Of a stretch of 64,000 bases of DNA, positions 23,901 through 34,946 are shown piece by piece (the stretch's first letter is position 1; each line of letters opens with the position of its first letter). The position numbers and the translations under genes were made by a program. The DNA comes from Echiichthys vipera (taxonomy: Eukaryota; Chordata; Actinopteri; Perciformes; Trachinidae). The DNA is taken from assembly GCA_963691815.1 (NCBI GenBank), contig OY829655.1:30708271-30772270 (forward strand), read 5' to 3'. The notes beneath the pieces are model-generated. The model saw only the letters and a list, made by a program, of their open reading frames with translations. It did no database searches and had not been told where the DNA came from.

Positions 23901-25515
23901 GCCTACGAATATGATCGTTTTTTGTTTGTTTGAATCACATTTGAGGGGAAACTGCTGAACATTGTCGGATTTTATCAGCTGTTGCTAACTTAAGTGGTCA
24001 GAATGATAAGTTGTTCTGTGGTCTCACAGTCTTTGTATATTTTGTCATTTCTCAGGTGGCTGCCAGAGGTTTGGACATCAGCAACGTGAAGCACGTCATT
24101 AACTTCGATTTGCCCAGTGACATCGAGGAATACGTTCACCGTATTGGCCGTACGGGACGTGTGGGCAACCTTGGTACGGAACATTTCTCTTTAACTAAAA
24201 CGGTTGTTTTGATGTCTGTCCTGTACCTCTTTTCACTAACTCTTTATAATCTTTTACGCAGGTCTGGCCACGTCGTTCTTTAACGACAAAAACAGCAACA
24301 TAACCAAAGATTTGCTGGACATTTTGGTGGAGGCCAAGCAGGAGGTTCCCTCCTGGCTTGAAAGCCTCGCCTACGAGCACCAGCACAAGAGCACGACCCG
24401 TGGACGCTCTAAGAGGTAACTGTCTCCTGCAGAGAGGGGCGTGATAAAGCGATTACCAGCCGTTATGAGGGAACAAGATATTTTAAAAGTATTTTACATG
24501 TGAAGAGTTCCCCTTTGAGTAATTAGCGGCAACAAATGTGTCTCCGTATCTAACTGCTTGTAGGATAAACGCGTGAACCTGCTGGGTTAAATGAGTCTTT
24601 CACCACTTCTGATCTGTAACTTGCTCCTTAAGAAAGTGTCTAACAAGCGTACATGTGTCTAGGTTCTCTGGTGGTTTCGGAGCTAGAGATTACCGTCAGA
24701 CGCCTGGTGGCACTGGAAACTTCACCAGCAGCCGTGGCGGGCGTAGCACTGGAGGCCATGGAGGAAACCGTGGCTTTGGAGGAGGTAAGAACCAAATTCC
24801 ACCAACCTTTTTATCTGTGCTTCATTTTGGTGTAGGTTCGGCTGACGGATGAACAGTGCAGGTGTAAAACCACCAAACACGTAGCCGAGTTTGAACGTAA
24901 CTCTGATCCTAGTCAGAGTTGTGCGCTGTGAACATTGCAACTTAACACTTGTTAAAGGTTCAGTTTAAGAATTAAGTCCTCTATAAATTACAGCTGTCAT
25001 GGTGCAAAGTTTCGGCACGTGAGATAACTTTATATATATTTAGGACTCTTCCCCTGAGCGTAGAGGATCACCGACCTGCTGCTGGCAGCTGAACGCGACC
25101 GTGTCTGACACTAAGATTAGTTCGGCAGTGTATGCGACGATATTTTGGAGTTAACCCCGATGCAACCAAACATCGACAAGCTTCGTATCAGACAAACTGT
25201 TTAGTAACTGTACGCCCTAACTCAAGAGAGAACGGTTGCAACAGGCTGCAGAATCTCTTCTATGCAAGAACTTTCAATGTTCAACGACTGCAACATTACT
25301 GCAACCACAACTCCTTGACGCTCACACACTTATGTGGCACAAAACAACCCTAGAAACGAGCGTCAGTTTGATTAAAAGTACTGACTGTTGCTCCATGGAC
25401 TGACCTGACGCTGTGTCTCGCAGGTGGCTTCGGCGGCGGCGGCAACTTCTACAGCAACGACGGCTACGGAGGAAACTACAGCCACTCTGGGAGTGTGGAT
25501 TGGTGGGGCAACTAG
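8917..25515 (+). CDS. ddx3x: ATP-dependent RNA helicase DDX3X (PL10)
   Basis: DEAD-box helicase acting in translation initiation, RNP remodelling and innate signalling, in cytoplasm and nucleus. Exons: 8917-8961, 11649-11700, 13390-13437, 17666-17839, 18144-18267, 18522-18626, 18841-18940, 19036-19171, 19320-19417, 19504-19602, 19711-19871, 19961-20105, 20973-21117, 23148-23329, 24056-24173, 24262-24415, 24663-24784, 25424-25515. They sum to 2100 nt (699 aa) with every phase consistent. Visible features: the CRM1-type export segment after LDQQ, the eIF4E-binding YIPPHLR (about 35-41), an RG-rich N-terminus, AQTGSGKT (259-266), DEAD (386-389), SAT (421-423), HRIGRTGR (566-573), an RS/FG-rich tail and the terminal VDWWGN. 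The DDX3-specific insertion before GRYGRRKQYP is present. The start is the conserved MSHV. Optional in-frame exons occur at 14434-14493 and 21422-21472. Confidence 0.97.
9385..11100. repeat. Tandem ~390-430 bp repeats in ddx3x intron 1
   Basis: Diverged direct repeats begin near 9395, 9812, 10200, 10594 and (degenerate) 11020. Each carries AATGTTTCTAACTTA, AAACGCTCTCCACTTAATAA, CAATGCATTTAATTTAAAAA, TGGTGCGTAACATTTACGC and a terminal TGTTTGTGGCCATGTTAG. The rest of the intron to 11648 shows nothing else. Confidence 0.85.
12016..12240. mobile_element. Palindromic MITE in ddx3x intron 2
   Basis: Long imperfect inverted arms: CTTGATCCGGGGTGCCCCGT...AGAGCTACGGCCCTGCG...TTTTAGGTTTCTC on the left, and the reverse complement from TTGGAGCAGGAGAAACCTAA to GGCAGGACGGGG on the right. 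The loop is about 60 bp. It matches a fold-back repeat common in fish; superfamily not assigned. Confidence 0.7.
14434..14493 (+). CDS. ddx3x: ddx3x in-frame cassette exon (60 nt)
   Basis: Between constitutive exons 3 and 4, a pyrimidine-rich acceptor (attccacag) and donor TCTgtaagt bound a 60-nt stretch. It keeps phase 1 on both sides and has no stop. It would insert about 20 residues reading AGNGYSADRQCGYSVAPVNI in the N-terminal region before SPGWDGG. The acceptor is a tandem cagcag (NAGNAG), so a 57-nt form starting at 14437 is also possible. Usage is an inference from splice signals, phase and the protein-like reading. Confidence 0.7.
15576..16118. mobile_element. MITE with CATCCACAC termini (ddx3x intron)
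   Basis: The left end GGCTTCATCCACACTACTAC is matched in inverse by AGTTGTGTGGATGTGAGCCC on the right, 543 bp apart. The interior has AAAACGGAGACATTTGG and no transposase ORF, consistent with a non-autonomous DNA transposon. Confidence 0.6.
20165..20390. repeat. Dispersed SINE-like repeat fragment
   Basis: ACATGCAGCAAAGGGTCGCAG followed by CAGTCGAACCTGGGGCC resembles a very common fish dispersed repeat. The complement of the second word (GGTTCGACTG) resembles a tRNA B-box. Ends are not defined and the family is not assigned. Confidence 0.35.
20439..20798. mobile_element. MITE with AGGGCGC termini, copy 2 (ddx3x intron)
   Basis: The ends AGGGCGCACTTGGACTGTCC and the inverted GACAGTGTGAGTGCGCCCT bracket 360 bp of GC-rich non-coding DNA containing TACGAGCACGAG motifs. 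The termini, composition and the GCACACGTAC-type interior match the element at 874-1448. Confidence 0.65.
21422..21472 (+). CDS. ddx3x: ddx3x in-frame cassette exon (51 nt) in RecA2
   Basis: Acceptor ttttatcttag and donor CCCGgtaagt bound 51 nt that fit phase 1 on both sides. The insert reads VIPSEVQENVTEPPEKPG and falls between LLNAT and KDSLTLVFVETKK, at the start of the second RecA domain. No stop or frameshift is introduced. The acidic, proline-containing peptide looks like a surface loop. Alternative use is inferred, not shown. Confidence 0.7.
22764..22810. other. Perfect 15-bp hairpin in ddx3x intron
   Basis: TGTTTAAACTAGGGA at 22764-22778 is exactly complementary to 22796-22810, with a 17-nt loop. 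It could be a tiny TIR remnant or a stable RNA hairpin. No flanking conservation can be judged. Confidence 0.6.
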
Positions 25516-28290
25516 TCGCCATAGGAATAGGTTGCCACGTCAACCCAACCCAATGGAAACCACATGTTAACTTAAGCCAGACCATAACAACCCTCCCTGT
25601 GTAGCTTCACTGACACACAGTACATTACCAACCCTGGTTCTCTGCCATTCGCTTCTCTCACAAAGGAAGTGCAGCACGACGCAAAGGAGAGTCACCAGCA
25701 CGTGCAACGCACCGGAGAGCGCAGAGATTCGCACACCTCAGAGTGAGCATGGATGCTGACGTGCATTGTCCGATAGCAACTTCGGGCTTTTCATTGTTTG
25801 AAGTATTTTTGTTCTTTTTGTGAAGAAAAAAAAAAAAAAAAAACCCTAAATCGAAATAACCTGAGGATCATTTGTATGTTAATGTACTGTGCCTTTGGAA
25901 TTTAGACAGGAAATCTGTGTTTTCATTTCACCAGATGAACATGGCCAAGAGCTCTAAATTTGATTTTACTCTTTTATTTGGTGAATAAATATTAGAAAGG
26001 TACAATAAGCTTGGACTTAATCAAACCTTGGCAAACACTGGGGTATTGTGGCTCTGAGTCATGATTCCATTTGAACTTCAAATTTCGTGCAGGAACATCA
26101 TGTAGCCTTTTCTATAGTCAAAACCGCTGACAGAGCGTCGCTGCGCCCGACACGACCCGGGCCTCTCTGTCCAGCAGCCGTATTTTAACCCTAAGGGACA
26201 AAGTTACATTTAGTTTTCCTTTCTTTTCTCGCTCACTCTATCCTGGACCGGCTCCTTTTTATGGATATGATAGTCTTTGAAATAGCCATTCCTATTGTAA
26301 TCTTAAGCAACACGTGAGTCATTAAGCTCGGCGCCAACGCTCGCCGACGCTTCAAACCAGAATAATCACTGCTGGAACTTGTTACTCCACATTTTTCAAT
26401 TGACTCGACAGTGTTAACGGCAGCTAGCGTGCTACCGAGCGCTAGCTACGCTAAGTGGGCGGTGTTTTTTGTTTCTTTTTACTTGAGACATTTTTGGTGC
26501 AGGTGTGTGCGGAATCGAAAAGCCGAGTTGGTCTTTTTCGGTTTTTGAATTGTTTCTCTACAAATATGTATCAAAACAAAAAATGCCTGCCATCTTGAAA
26601 GTGAAGTTCAACATGGCTGCATAAAGGACCACAGCATCGGGGGGGCACAGCGTGGTGTTAGTGTTTACTGAATCGACCGGCGACCACGGGGCCCAGATGG
26701 TATTCTAACGCTTGCAAGTGTTTTGTTTTTTGGTCAAGGAGGAAAGACACGTGAACTGAGTCGCAGGCTTAACTTAATTACAAACGTTTTCTCTTTTCAA
26801 GCTGCGTTGGAGGCAGGGTTCATCTTTAAGAGACAGGCATTTAAACGATCACGGAGGTTTAGCGACTAAACGGAGCCGAGGTAGAGCAGCTCTTCGAACC
26901 ACAGGGAGGGGGGTTAGGTTAGTGGTGGACAAAGGGGGGGGGGTAGGCGCGGGGCTTTCAGTGCACCCACCGCCGTCGCCAGTGGCTTCAGTCTGCGTCG
27001 CTGCGGCAGCGTAGACTCTGGAGGTGCGTCCACTTCCGTCTGGAACATTAAAAGTTAACTGTCAGGTCCTCTAGGAGTTAATCTGGCTCTTCCTCTCAAA
27101 GAGGAGCAGCCGTCGAGAGGAGGGGAGACGGAGCGTCCGGCTCTCGCGTCGCTCCCGATCTCCTCCATCGGGTGTGTTGTGCCTTGAAACCTTTTTTTGT
27201 TTTGTTTTGTTTCTTTTTTGTTTTCGTTTTAGAAATTGAATAAAACGCGGATGCACTGACGGTGTCGAGAACTTGAGATTTGAATGGTGCTACTCGATTG
27301 GAGGCGCGCGGGCCCTCGTGCGTCGTCGCGCCCGTCGAGTTTTACAAAAAAGTTGTTTTATTGCACATCTAGAGTTTTATAGAGATGTCTTGGATACGTG
27401 TCCTTAAGCTTCCAAATATTGTGTGTGAGGAGATGGCGACGAAACGCAGCTTGTTTACAAAAGGGGACGGGTTCTCAACGTTTAAACCAGGATTCATTTG
27501 GGACCAGGGGATTTAGCAGTCGGGGGGGAATTTAGCCATTTGCACAGATTTCTAGATTCTACTTTTGCTGCTAGTTTTTGTGTAATTTATTAAGCATTTT
27601 TGACAAATATTTATTTTTGTAAGCCTCAAAGTGATTCTTTGAAAGTTTCAGAAACTTGACCAAAAGACAGTACAAAAAACACTGGCACTTGAATGTTGAA
27701 TGTCACCTGTATGCGTGAAATTTATATATTTCGGGGTAGTGTGAGCTTTTTAATGTTTAAGATACATTGGACTCAGTAAATAATATCCACAGCTGTCTCG
27801 GGGGGGGCCTCCTCAGGGGCCACTCATCTGATTGGGCGACAAAATTTGAAATGGAATTGAACCGAACATGCCAAGGTTTGGAATAAAGCTGTCAAACAAA
27901 AACAAAAAAAGCAATCTTAAGCATATCAGTGCTGAAGTGTTCGACTCTCCAATTGTGTGCGTTATTGATTCTTTACTCTGATTTGACCCGATGATTCTTT
28001 CTCTCCAGTGAATGTCTGGCACATGGCAATCTTTAAAGACACAAACATGTGGTTTATTCTCATTGTTGTATTTGCGTATATGACCCCTCCTGGAGTTGTC
28101 CGTGGACGCGGAGCAGGTCGGGTGTTCGGGGGGGACCTGCTCCGCGTCCTCCCGGAGAACCCCGGAGCTCTTTAGAAGTAGACTTTGCTTTTCTGTATTA
28201 GCTCGATAGGCGACTGCACTGCATGGGAAAATACTCAGCTGTGCAACAAACTTGTATGATTTTACCAAAATAAAATGTTTTGAATGCAAG
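25516..28290 (+). other. ddx3x: Long ddx3x 3'UTR
   Basis: About 2.7 kb with no coding signal follows the ddx3x stop. It contains an A-run at about 25827 and AATAAA signals at 25984, 27239, 27882 and 28269. An AU-rich block around 27600 (AATATTTATTTTTGTAAG) is followed by about 180 bases that resemble what I remember of the mammalian DDX3X 3'UTR (GATTCTTTGAAAGTTTCAG, TATATTTCGGGGTAGTGTG). Multiple signals suggest alternative polyadenylation. Confidence 0.7.
28269..28274 (+). terminator. Distal ddx3x polyadenylation signal
   Basis: AATAAA at the end of the UTR-like block, about 2.75 kb after the stop; beyond it the sequence turns into TG-repeat intergenic DNA. Earlier AATAAA hexamers may be used as well. 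Confidence 0.5.
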
Positions 28291-28291
28291 A

Positions 28292-28837
28292 AAAAAAGGA
28301 TCTGGAAAGAAACTCAAAGCATGTTTTTCACGACGGCTGTTTTTCCTTTAGTTGTGCAGAGACGACCTGTAGCAGCGGCCTGTTGTGTGTGCGCGTGTGT
28401 GTGTGTGTGTGCGTGCGTGTGCGTGGATATGGGGCGGACGGGCGGCAACAAATTCGATTTGGTCTAGACTGATGGGCTTCGTTTATTTTGAGACAATATA
28501 AAGATTTCATTTGTAAATTCATCTGTGTCCGGTGTGTTACTTTCACAGGAGGTGCGGTCGGAGTTAAACGTCACGTTTGAGTCACTTCAGACGGACGACG
28601 CGAGTGTTTTCTTTATTTTTTACTCATTTAGGACTGAAACTAAAATGTAGAAGTCTTTAAAAATATTCTGATTTGTCTAAACTTAAATCTGAAGATGTGT
28701 TTTTCTTATGACTGTATTTAGTCTCTGGTCGTGTGGGGAAAGACCGCAGCAGTCCCACGTGTCCAAAGAGGAAGTTTAGTTAAGAAAATAAAGGAGCACA
28801 ATCTAATATCCTCTAATATCCCCTCACCTGTGGTCCT
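28292..28837. other. Intergenic DNA with TG/CG microsatellite
   Basis: A short TG-rich microsatellite lies at about 28386-28424. No gene or recognisable element is seen in the rest. Confidence 0.4.
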
Positions 28838-29265
28838 GAAAGCTGGGTCAGGACCCAAAGAACCAGGTCCAGGTCCAAGCGTGTGAAATGTGTTTCCTCA
28901 GGAGGGGGTCTGGAGTCTCCCTTAGAGAGAGGGGGAGAAGTTCAGCCGTCCGCGAGGAACTCGGAGTAGAGCCGCTGCTCCTTTGTGTTGAAAGGAGCCA
29001 GTTGAGGTGGTTCAGGATCATCTGGTAAGGATGAACCCTGGGCGCCTCCCTAGGGAGGTGTTCCAGGCACGTCCAGCTGGGAGGAGGCCTCGGGGAAGAC
29101 CCAGGACCAGGTGGAGAGATTAGATCTCCACACTGGCCTGGGAACGCCTCAGGATCCCCCAGTTAGAGCTGGTTAATGTGGCCCGGGAAAGGGAAGTTTG
29201 GGGTCCCCTGCTGGAGCTGCTACCCCTGAGACCTGATCCAGGATCAGAGGCTGAAGATGAGACGA
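28838..29265 (+). mobile_element. Rex3/RTE-like LINE 3' end, copy 2
   Basis: Near-identical to 4900-5318 from GCTGGGTCAGGACCCAAAG to GAGGCTGAAGATGAGA, including the AGAGATTAGATC stop. It begins just where the first copy shows its internal deletion junction. 5'-truncated, no functional ORF. Confidence 0.65.
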
Positions 29266-29269
29266 CCTA

Positions 29270-29780
29270 ATATTTGGTATCTTTCACGACGTACCAAAGG
29301 ATTCTTTTACTCCGTAATTCCACTTCCACTTAAACATCAAAGAAGCACAAATGCAGCGTAACAACAGTTTGATCTCTTGCGGTTGAATTCAGAAGTTTGT
29401 TTCAGGTTTTTGAAGCTTTTTTGTTGTTTTTCTTGTTCTTCAGGATGATTTATTGGCTGATTTTCACCCTGTTGGCTGCAGCTGGACCTTCTGCAGACAA
29501 GATGATGATCTCAGGCTTAATGTTTATCTGCTGTTGCATCAGTTTAGCAGCGGCTGAACGTTGTTAAAAGGGTGTTTGAAGCCGTAAAACACAAGGTGAA
29601 ATCTGTTTGTTTGCCCAAACCTGAGCTCAGCCTCGCTGAACGAAACGCTCGCTGCTCGAAACAAAGGTAACTGAAAGTTTCAGCGTAAACAAATGATTTT
29701 ACCTCCTTAGTTAAATACGAATGTCTGTAAAACAACAATGGAACTGTGCTCAGGAGCCGGTTTGGGTTCAACAGTCAGGG
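29270..29780. other. Intergenic stretch, nothing recognised
   Basis: No exon, repeat or element that I can support lies between the LINE remnant and the fold-back half copy. Confidence 0.3.
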
Positions 29781-29784
29781 TTCG

Positions 29785-29990
29785 TACAGGTCCTGGTCCA
29801 GTCCCAGCCTGGTCCTGGTTCTGGTCCAGTCCCAGCCTGGTCCTGGTTCTGGTCCTGGTCCTGGTCCAGTCCCAGCCTGGTCCTGGTTCTGGTCCTGGTC
29901 CTGGTCCAGTCTCAGCCTGGTCAGATGCGTACATGAACTGATGAAGCCTCTTGGATGAGAGGTGAAACGTCTTCCTAGAGCCGGGGTGAA
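29785..29990. mobile_element. Half copy of the CCAGGA fold-back element
   Basis: (TCCTGG)n blocks with CAGTCCCAGCCTGG spacers are followed by GATGCGTACATGAACTGATG and GAGGTGAAACGTCTTCCT. This is one arm of the element at 2981 and 60757. It runs directly into the 21-bp satellite at about 29988. Confidence 0.65.
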
Positions 29991-31855
29991 AGTTTCCATT
30001 CACGCAACAGAAAGTTTCCTTCACGCAACAGAAAGTTTCCTTTACGCAACAGAAAGTTTCCTTCACGCAACGGAAAGTTTCCTTCACGCAGCAGAAAGTT
30101 TCCTCCACGCAGCGGAAAGTTTCCCCCACGCAGCGGAAAGTTTCCTTCATGAAACAGAAAGTTTCCTTCACGCAGCGGAAAGTTTCCTTCACGCAACAAA
30201 GTTTCCTCCACGCAACAAAGTTTCCCCCACGCAGCGGAAAGTTTCCTTCACGCAACAAAGTTTCCTCCACGCAACAAAGTTTCCCCCACGCAGCGGGAAG
30301 TTTCCTTCATGCAGCAGAAAGTTTCCTTCACGCAACGGAAAGTTTCCTTTACGCAACAGAAAGTTTCCTCCACGCAGCAGAAAGTTTCCTCCATGCAGCA
30401 GAAAGTTTCCTCCACGCAGCAGAAAGTTTCCTTCACGCAACAAAGTTTCCTCCACGTAACAAAGTTTCCCCCACGCAGCGGAAAGTTTCCTTCACGCAGC
30501 AGAAAGTTTCCTTTACGCAACAGAAAGTTTCCTTCACGCAACGGAAAGTTTCCTTCACGCAGCAGAAAGTTTCCTCCACGCAGCGGAAAGTTTCCCCCAC
30601 GCAGCGGAAAGTTTCCTTCATGAAACAGAAAGTTTCCTTCACGCAGCGGAAAGTTTCCTTCACGCAACAAAGTTTCCTCCACGCAACAAAGTTTCCCCCA
30701 CGCAGCGGAAAGTTTCCTTCACGCAGCGGAAAGTTTCCTTCACGCAGCGGAAAGTTTCCTTCACGCAACAAAGTTTCCTCCACGCAACAAAGTTTCCCCC
30801 ACGCAGCAGAAAGTTTCCTCCACGCAGCGGAAAGTTTCCTCCACGCAGCAGAAAGTTTCCTCCACGCAGCAGAAAGTTTCCTCCACGCAGCAGAAAGTTT
30901 CCTCCACGCAGCAGAAAGTTTCCTCCATGCAACGGAAAGTTTCCTTCACGCAGCAGAAAGTTTCCTCCACGCAGCGGAAAGTTTCCTTCACGCAGCGGAA
31001 AGTTTCCTCCACGCAGCGGAAAGTTTCCTCCACGCAGCGGAAAGTTTCCTTCACGCAGCGGAAAGTTTCCTCCACGCAGCAGAAAGTTTCCTCCACGCAG
31101 CAGAAAGTTTCCTCCACGCAGCAGAAAGTTTCCTTCACGCAGCAGAAAGTTTCCTCCATGCAACGGAAAGTTTCCTCCACGCAGCAGAAAGTTTCCTCCA
31201 CGCAGCGGAAAGTTTCCTTCACGCAGCAGAAAGTTTCCTCCACGCAGCGGAAAGTTTCCTCCACGCAGCGGAAAGTTTCCTTCACGCAGCGGAAAGTTTC
31301 CTTCACGCAGCGGAAAGTTTCCTCCACGCAGCGGAAAGTTTCCTCCACGCAGCGGAAAGTTTCCTCCACGCAGCGGAAAGTTTCCTTCACGCAGCGGAAA
31401 GTTTCCTCCACGCAGCGGAAAGTTTCCTCCGCGCAGCAGAAAGTTTCCTCCGCGCAGCGGAAAGTTTCCTTTGCGCAGCGGAAAGTTTCCTTTGCGCAGC
31501 GGAAAGTTTCCTTTGCGCAGCGGAAAGTTTCCTTTGCGCAGCGGAAAGTTTCCTCCGCGCAGCGGAAAGTTTCCTCCGCGCAGCGGAAAGTTTCCTCCGC
31601 GCAGCGGAAAGTTTCCTCCGCGCAGCGGAAAGTTTCCTCCGCGCAGCGGAAAGTTTCCTTCACGCAACGGAAAGTTTCCTCCTCGCAGCGGAAAGTTTCC
31701 TTCACGCAACGGAAAGTTTCCTCCTCGCAGCAGAAAGTTTCCTTCATGCAGAGGAAAGTTTCCTCCACGCAGCAGAAAGTTTCCTCCACGCCGCAGAAAG
31801 TTTCCTCCACGCCGCGGAAAGTTTCCTTCATGCAGCGGAAAGTTTCCTTTACTTT
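29988..31855. repeat. 21-bp satellite (GAAAGTTTCCTCCACGCAGCG)
   Basis: About 88 tandem copies of a 21-bp unit with variable positions (TCC/TTC, CAGCG/CAACA, CACG/CGCG/TGCG). Because 21 is a multiple of 3, open frames of up to hundreds of codons appear on both strands; these are artefacts. Some 19-bp units (CAACAAAGTTTCC type) shift the frame. The left half shows a ~471-bp higher-order duplication, and the right half contains a run of CGCGCAG variants. Confidence 0.95.
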
Positions 31856-31874
31856 AACGTCTCTTGTGCAGCCG

Positions 31875-32998
<1,124 letters not shown>

Positions 32999-33560
32999 AA
33001 TCTGAAGTTACCTCTCGGCCTCAGCGTTCTGATCTGAGAGCTTTGCGTTCCTTCTGTAATCCCGCCAGCCGCCCATCTCCATCCAGGGGATTTGAGTGCC
33101 ATTAAGAGATGGCTTTTTTCTGTGTGTGTGTTTGTGTGTGTGTGTGTGTGCTCCATAACACACACACACACACACACACACACAGGCAGGGTGATGAGCG
33201 GAGGATGCAGATCTGTGTCAGCAGCAGCAGCAGTCGACGGTGCAGCGGTGCAGGATGGACACACACGCAGACGCAGATATTTGGACCTTTGTGACCTTTA
33301 ACACACATGGATGCGAGCGTCCGGACAGAAACACAGGTAGATATGCCATCGTCTGTCTCCATGGTAACCCTTAATACCTCCCCCGACCCCCTGACCCTGA
33401 CCTCAGCTGTTAGACATCAGCGCCTGAGCGTCACCGTCTCCTCTGAAGTCGTGACACTGAGATGAAAAAAGAGACTGAAACTCTCCTGGAGCTGCAGCGA
33501 CGCCGGTGACGTCTCCACGCACCGACCTGACACAGGAACGCCGTTTAACCGTGACAGAAA

Positions 33561-34098
33561 CAGGGTTCGAACGGGGGCCTGAAACCTTTGAAAATGCTTG
33601 AATTTGAATGTGTTTCAAGGTTTGAAAAGTGCTTGAATGTTGGATAAAGTGCTTGAAATTGTGTCTGCAAACAGCTTCAGAATAGAATTTCTCTTCTGGT
33701 TTGACGGGACACAATTTGAGTTGTTTACAGCGTTAAAACGTTTCTTTTAACAGGATTTAAACAAAGTGAAATAATTATTTTCTAATGTATGTATCAGCTG
33801 TACGGGGCTGGAAAAACATCAAAATGGAGCTTGAAAGTGCTTGATTCTTGTAAAAGTGCTTGAAAAAGCATGAAATTGTGTCCACAAATAGCTATAAAAT
33901 CTCATTTTCATTTAATTTCTTAACCTTGTGGTTTCACGGGACACAATTTGAATTGTTTACAGCGTAACTCGTCAAGTCAAATCATTTTTTTTAATATGTA
34001 ATGTATGTAACAGCTGTACGGGGCTGGAAAAGCATAAACAAGGAGCTTGAAAGTGTTTGAAAAAGCTTGATTTTGACCTTAAAAAGGTGAACGAACCC
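33561..34098. mobile_element. hAT-like MITE (CAGGGTTCG termini)
   Basis: CAGGGTTCGAACGG at the left and GGTGAACGAACCC in inverse at the right bracket repeats of the AAAGTGCTTGAAA type, a well-known arrangement in fish genomes. No transposase ORF, about 538 bp. It lies between ddx3x and nyx. Confidence 0.65.
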
Positions 34099-34396
34099 AC
34101 TTTAAAGCAGTTTATCAAAGTTATTTTCCTGTTGTGACAAATAACAAACTAGATAATAGTAAAATAACATTTTTATGGCATTTATTCTGTGTGTTTGTGG
34201 ATGTTTTTACCGACCGGAGCCAGGAGACACACAGACGCAGAGACACACACGTACTGTGCAAGAACACAGCTGTTAAAACGTGATCATATATATTTGTATC
34301 ATCGTTAAACTCTCCAGTTATCACCAGTTCAAATAAACCTTTATCTTCGACACACTCACACACTTCACGTTTACAGGTGCTGGAAACCGCTAACCC

Positions 34397-34562
34397 TGTG
34401 TGTGTGTGTGTGAACCCTGTGTGTGTGAACCCTGTGTGTGTGTGCGAACCCTGTGTGTGTGAACCTTGTGTGTGTGTGAACCCTGTGTGTGTGCGAACCC
34501 TGTGTGTGTGTGAACCCTGTGTGTGAACCTTGTGTGTGTGTGAACCCTGTGTGTGTGTGAAC

Positions 34563-34598
<36 letters not shown>

Positions 34599-34855
34599 CT
34601 GTGTGTGTGCGAACCCTGTGTGTGTGCGAACCCTATGTGCGTGTGTGTGTGAACCCTGTGTGTGTGCGAACCCTGTGTGTGTGCGAACCCTGTGTGCGAA
34701 CCCTGTGTGTGTATGTGAACCCTGTGTGTGTGTGTGTGTGTGTGAACCCTGTGTGTGTGTGTGAACCCCGTGTGTGTGTGTGCGAACCCTGTGTGTGTGT
34801 GTGAACCCTGTGTGTGTGTGTGCGAACCCTGTGTGTGTGCATGAACCCCGTGTGT
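34397..34855. repeat. TG-rich minisatellite with GTGAACCCT
   Basis: A variable-length unit (TG)nTGAACCCTG repeats about 25 times. It ends roughly 50 bp before the acceptor of the first nyx coding exon. Confidence 0.9.
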
Positions 34856-34946
34856 GACGGCGTTCATCATTAAGTGCTGCTGTGCTGCTTCTGTGTGTTG
34901 CAGAGCTCCGTTAATCCTGGCGTGTCCCAGATGAGAGGCTCCAGTC

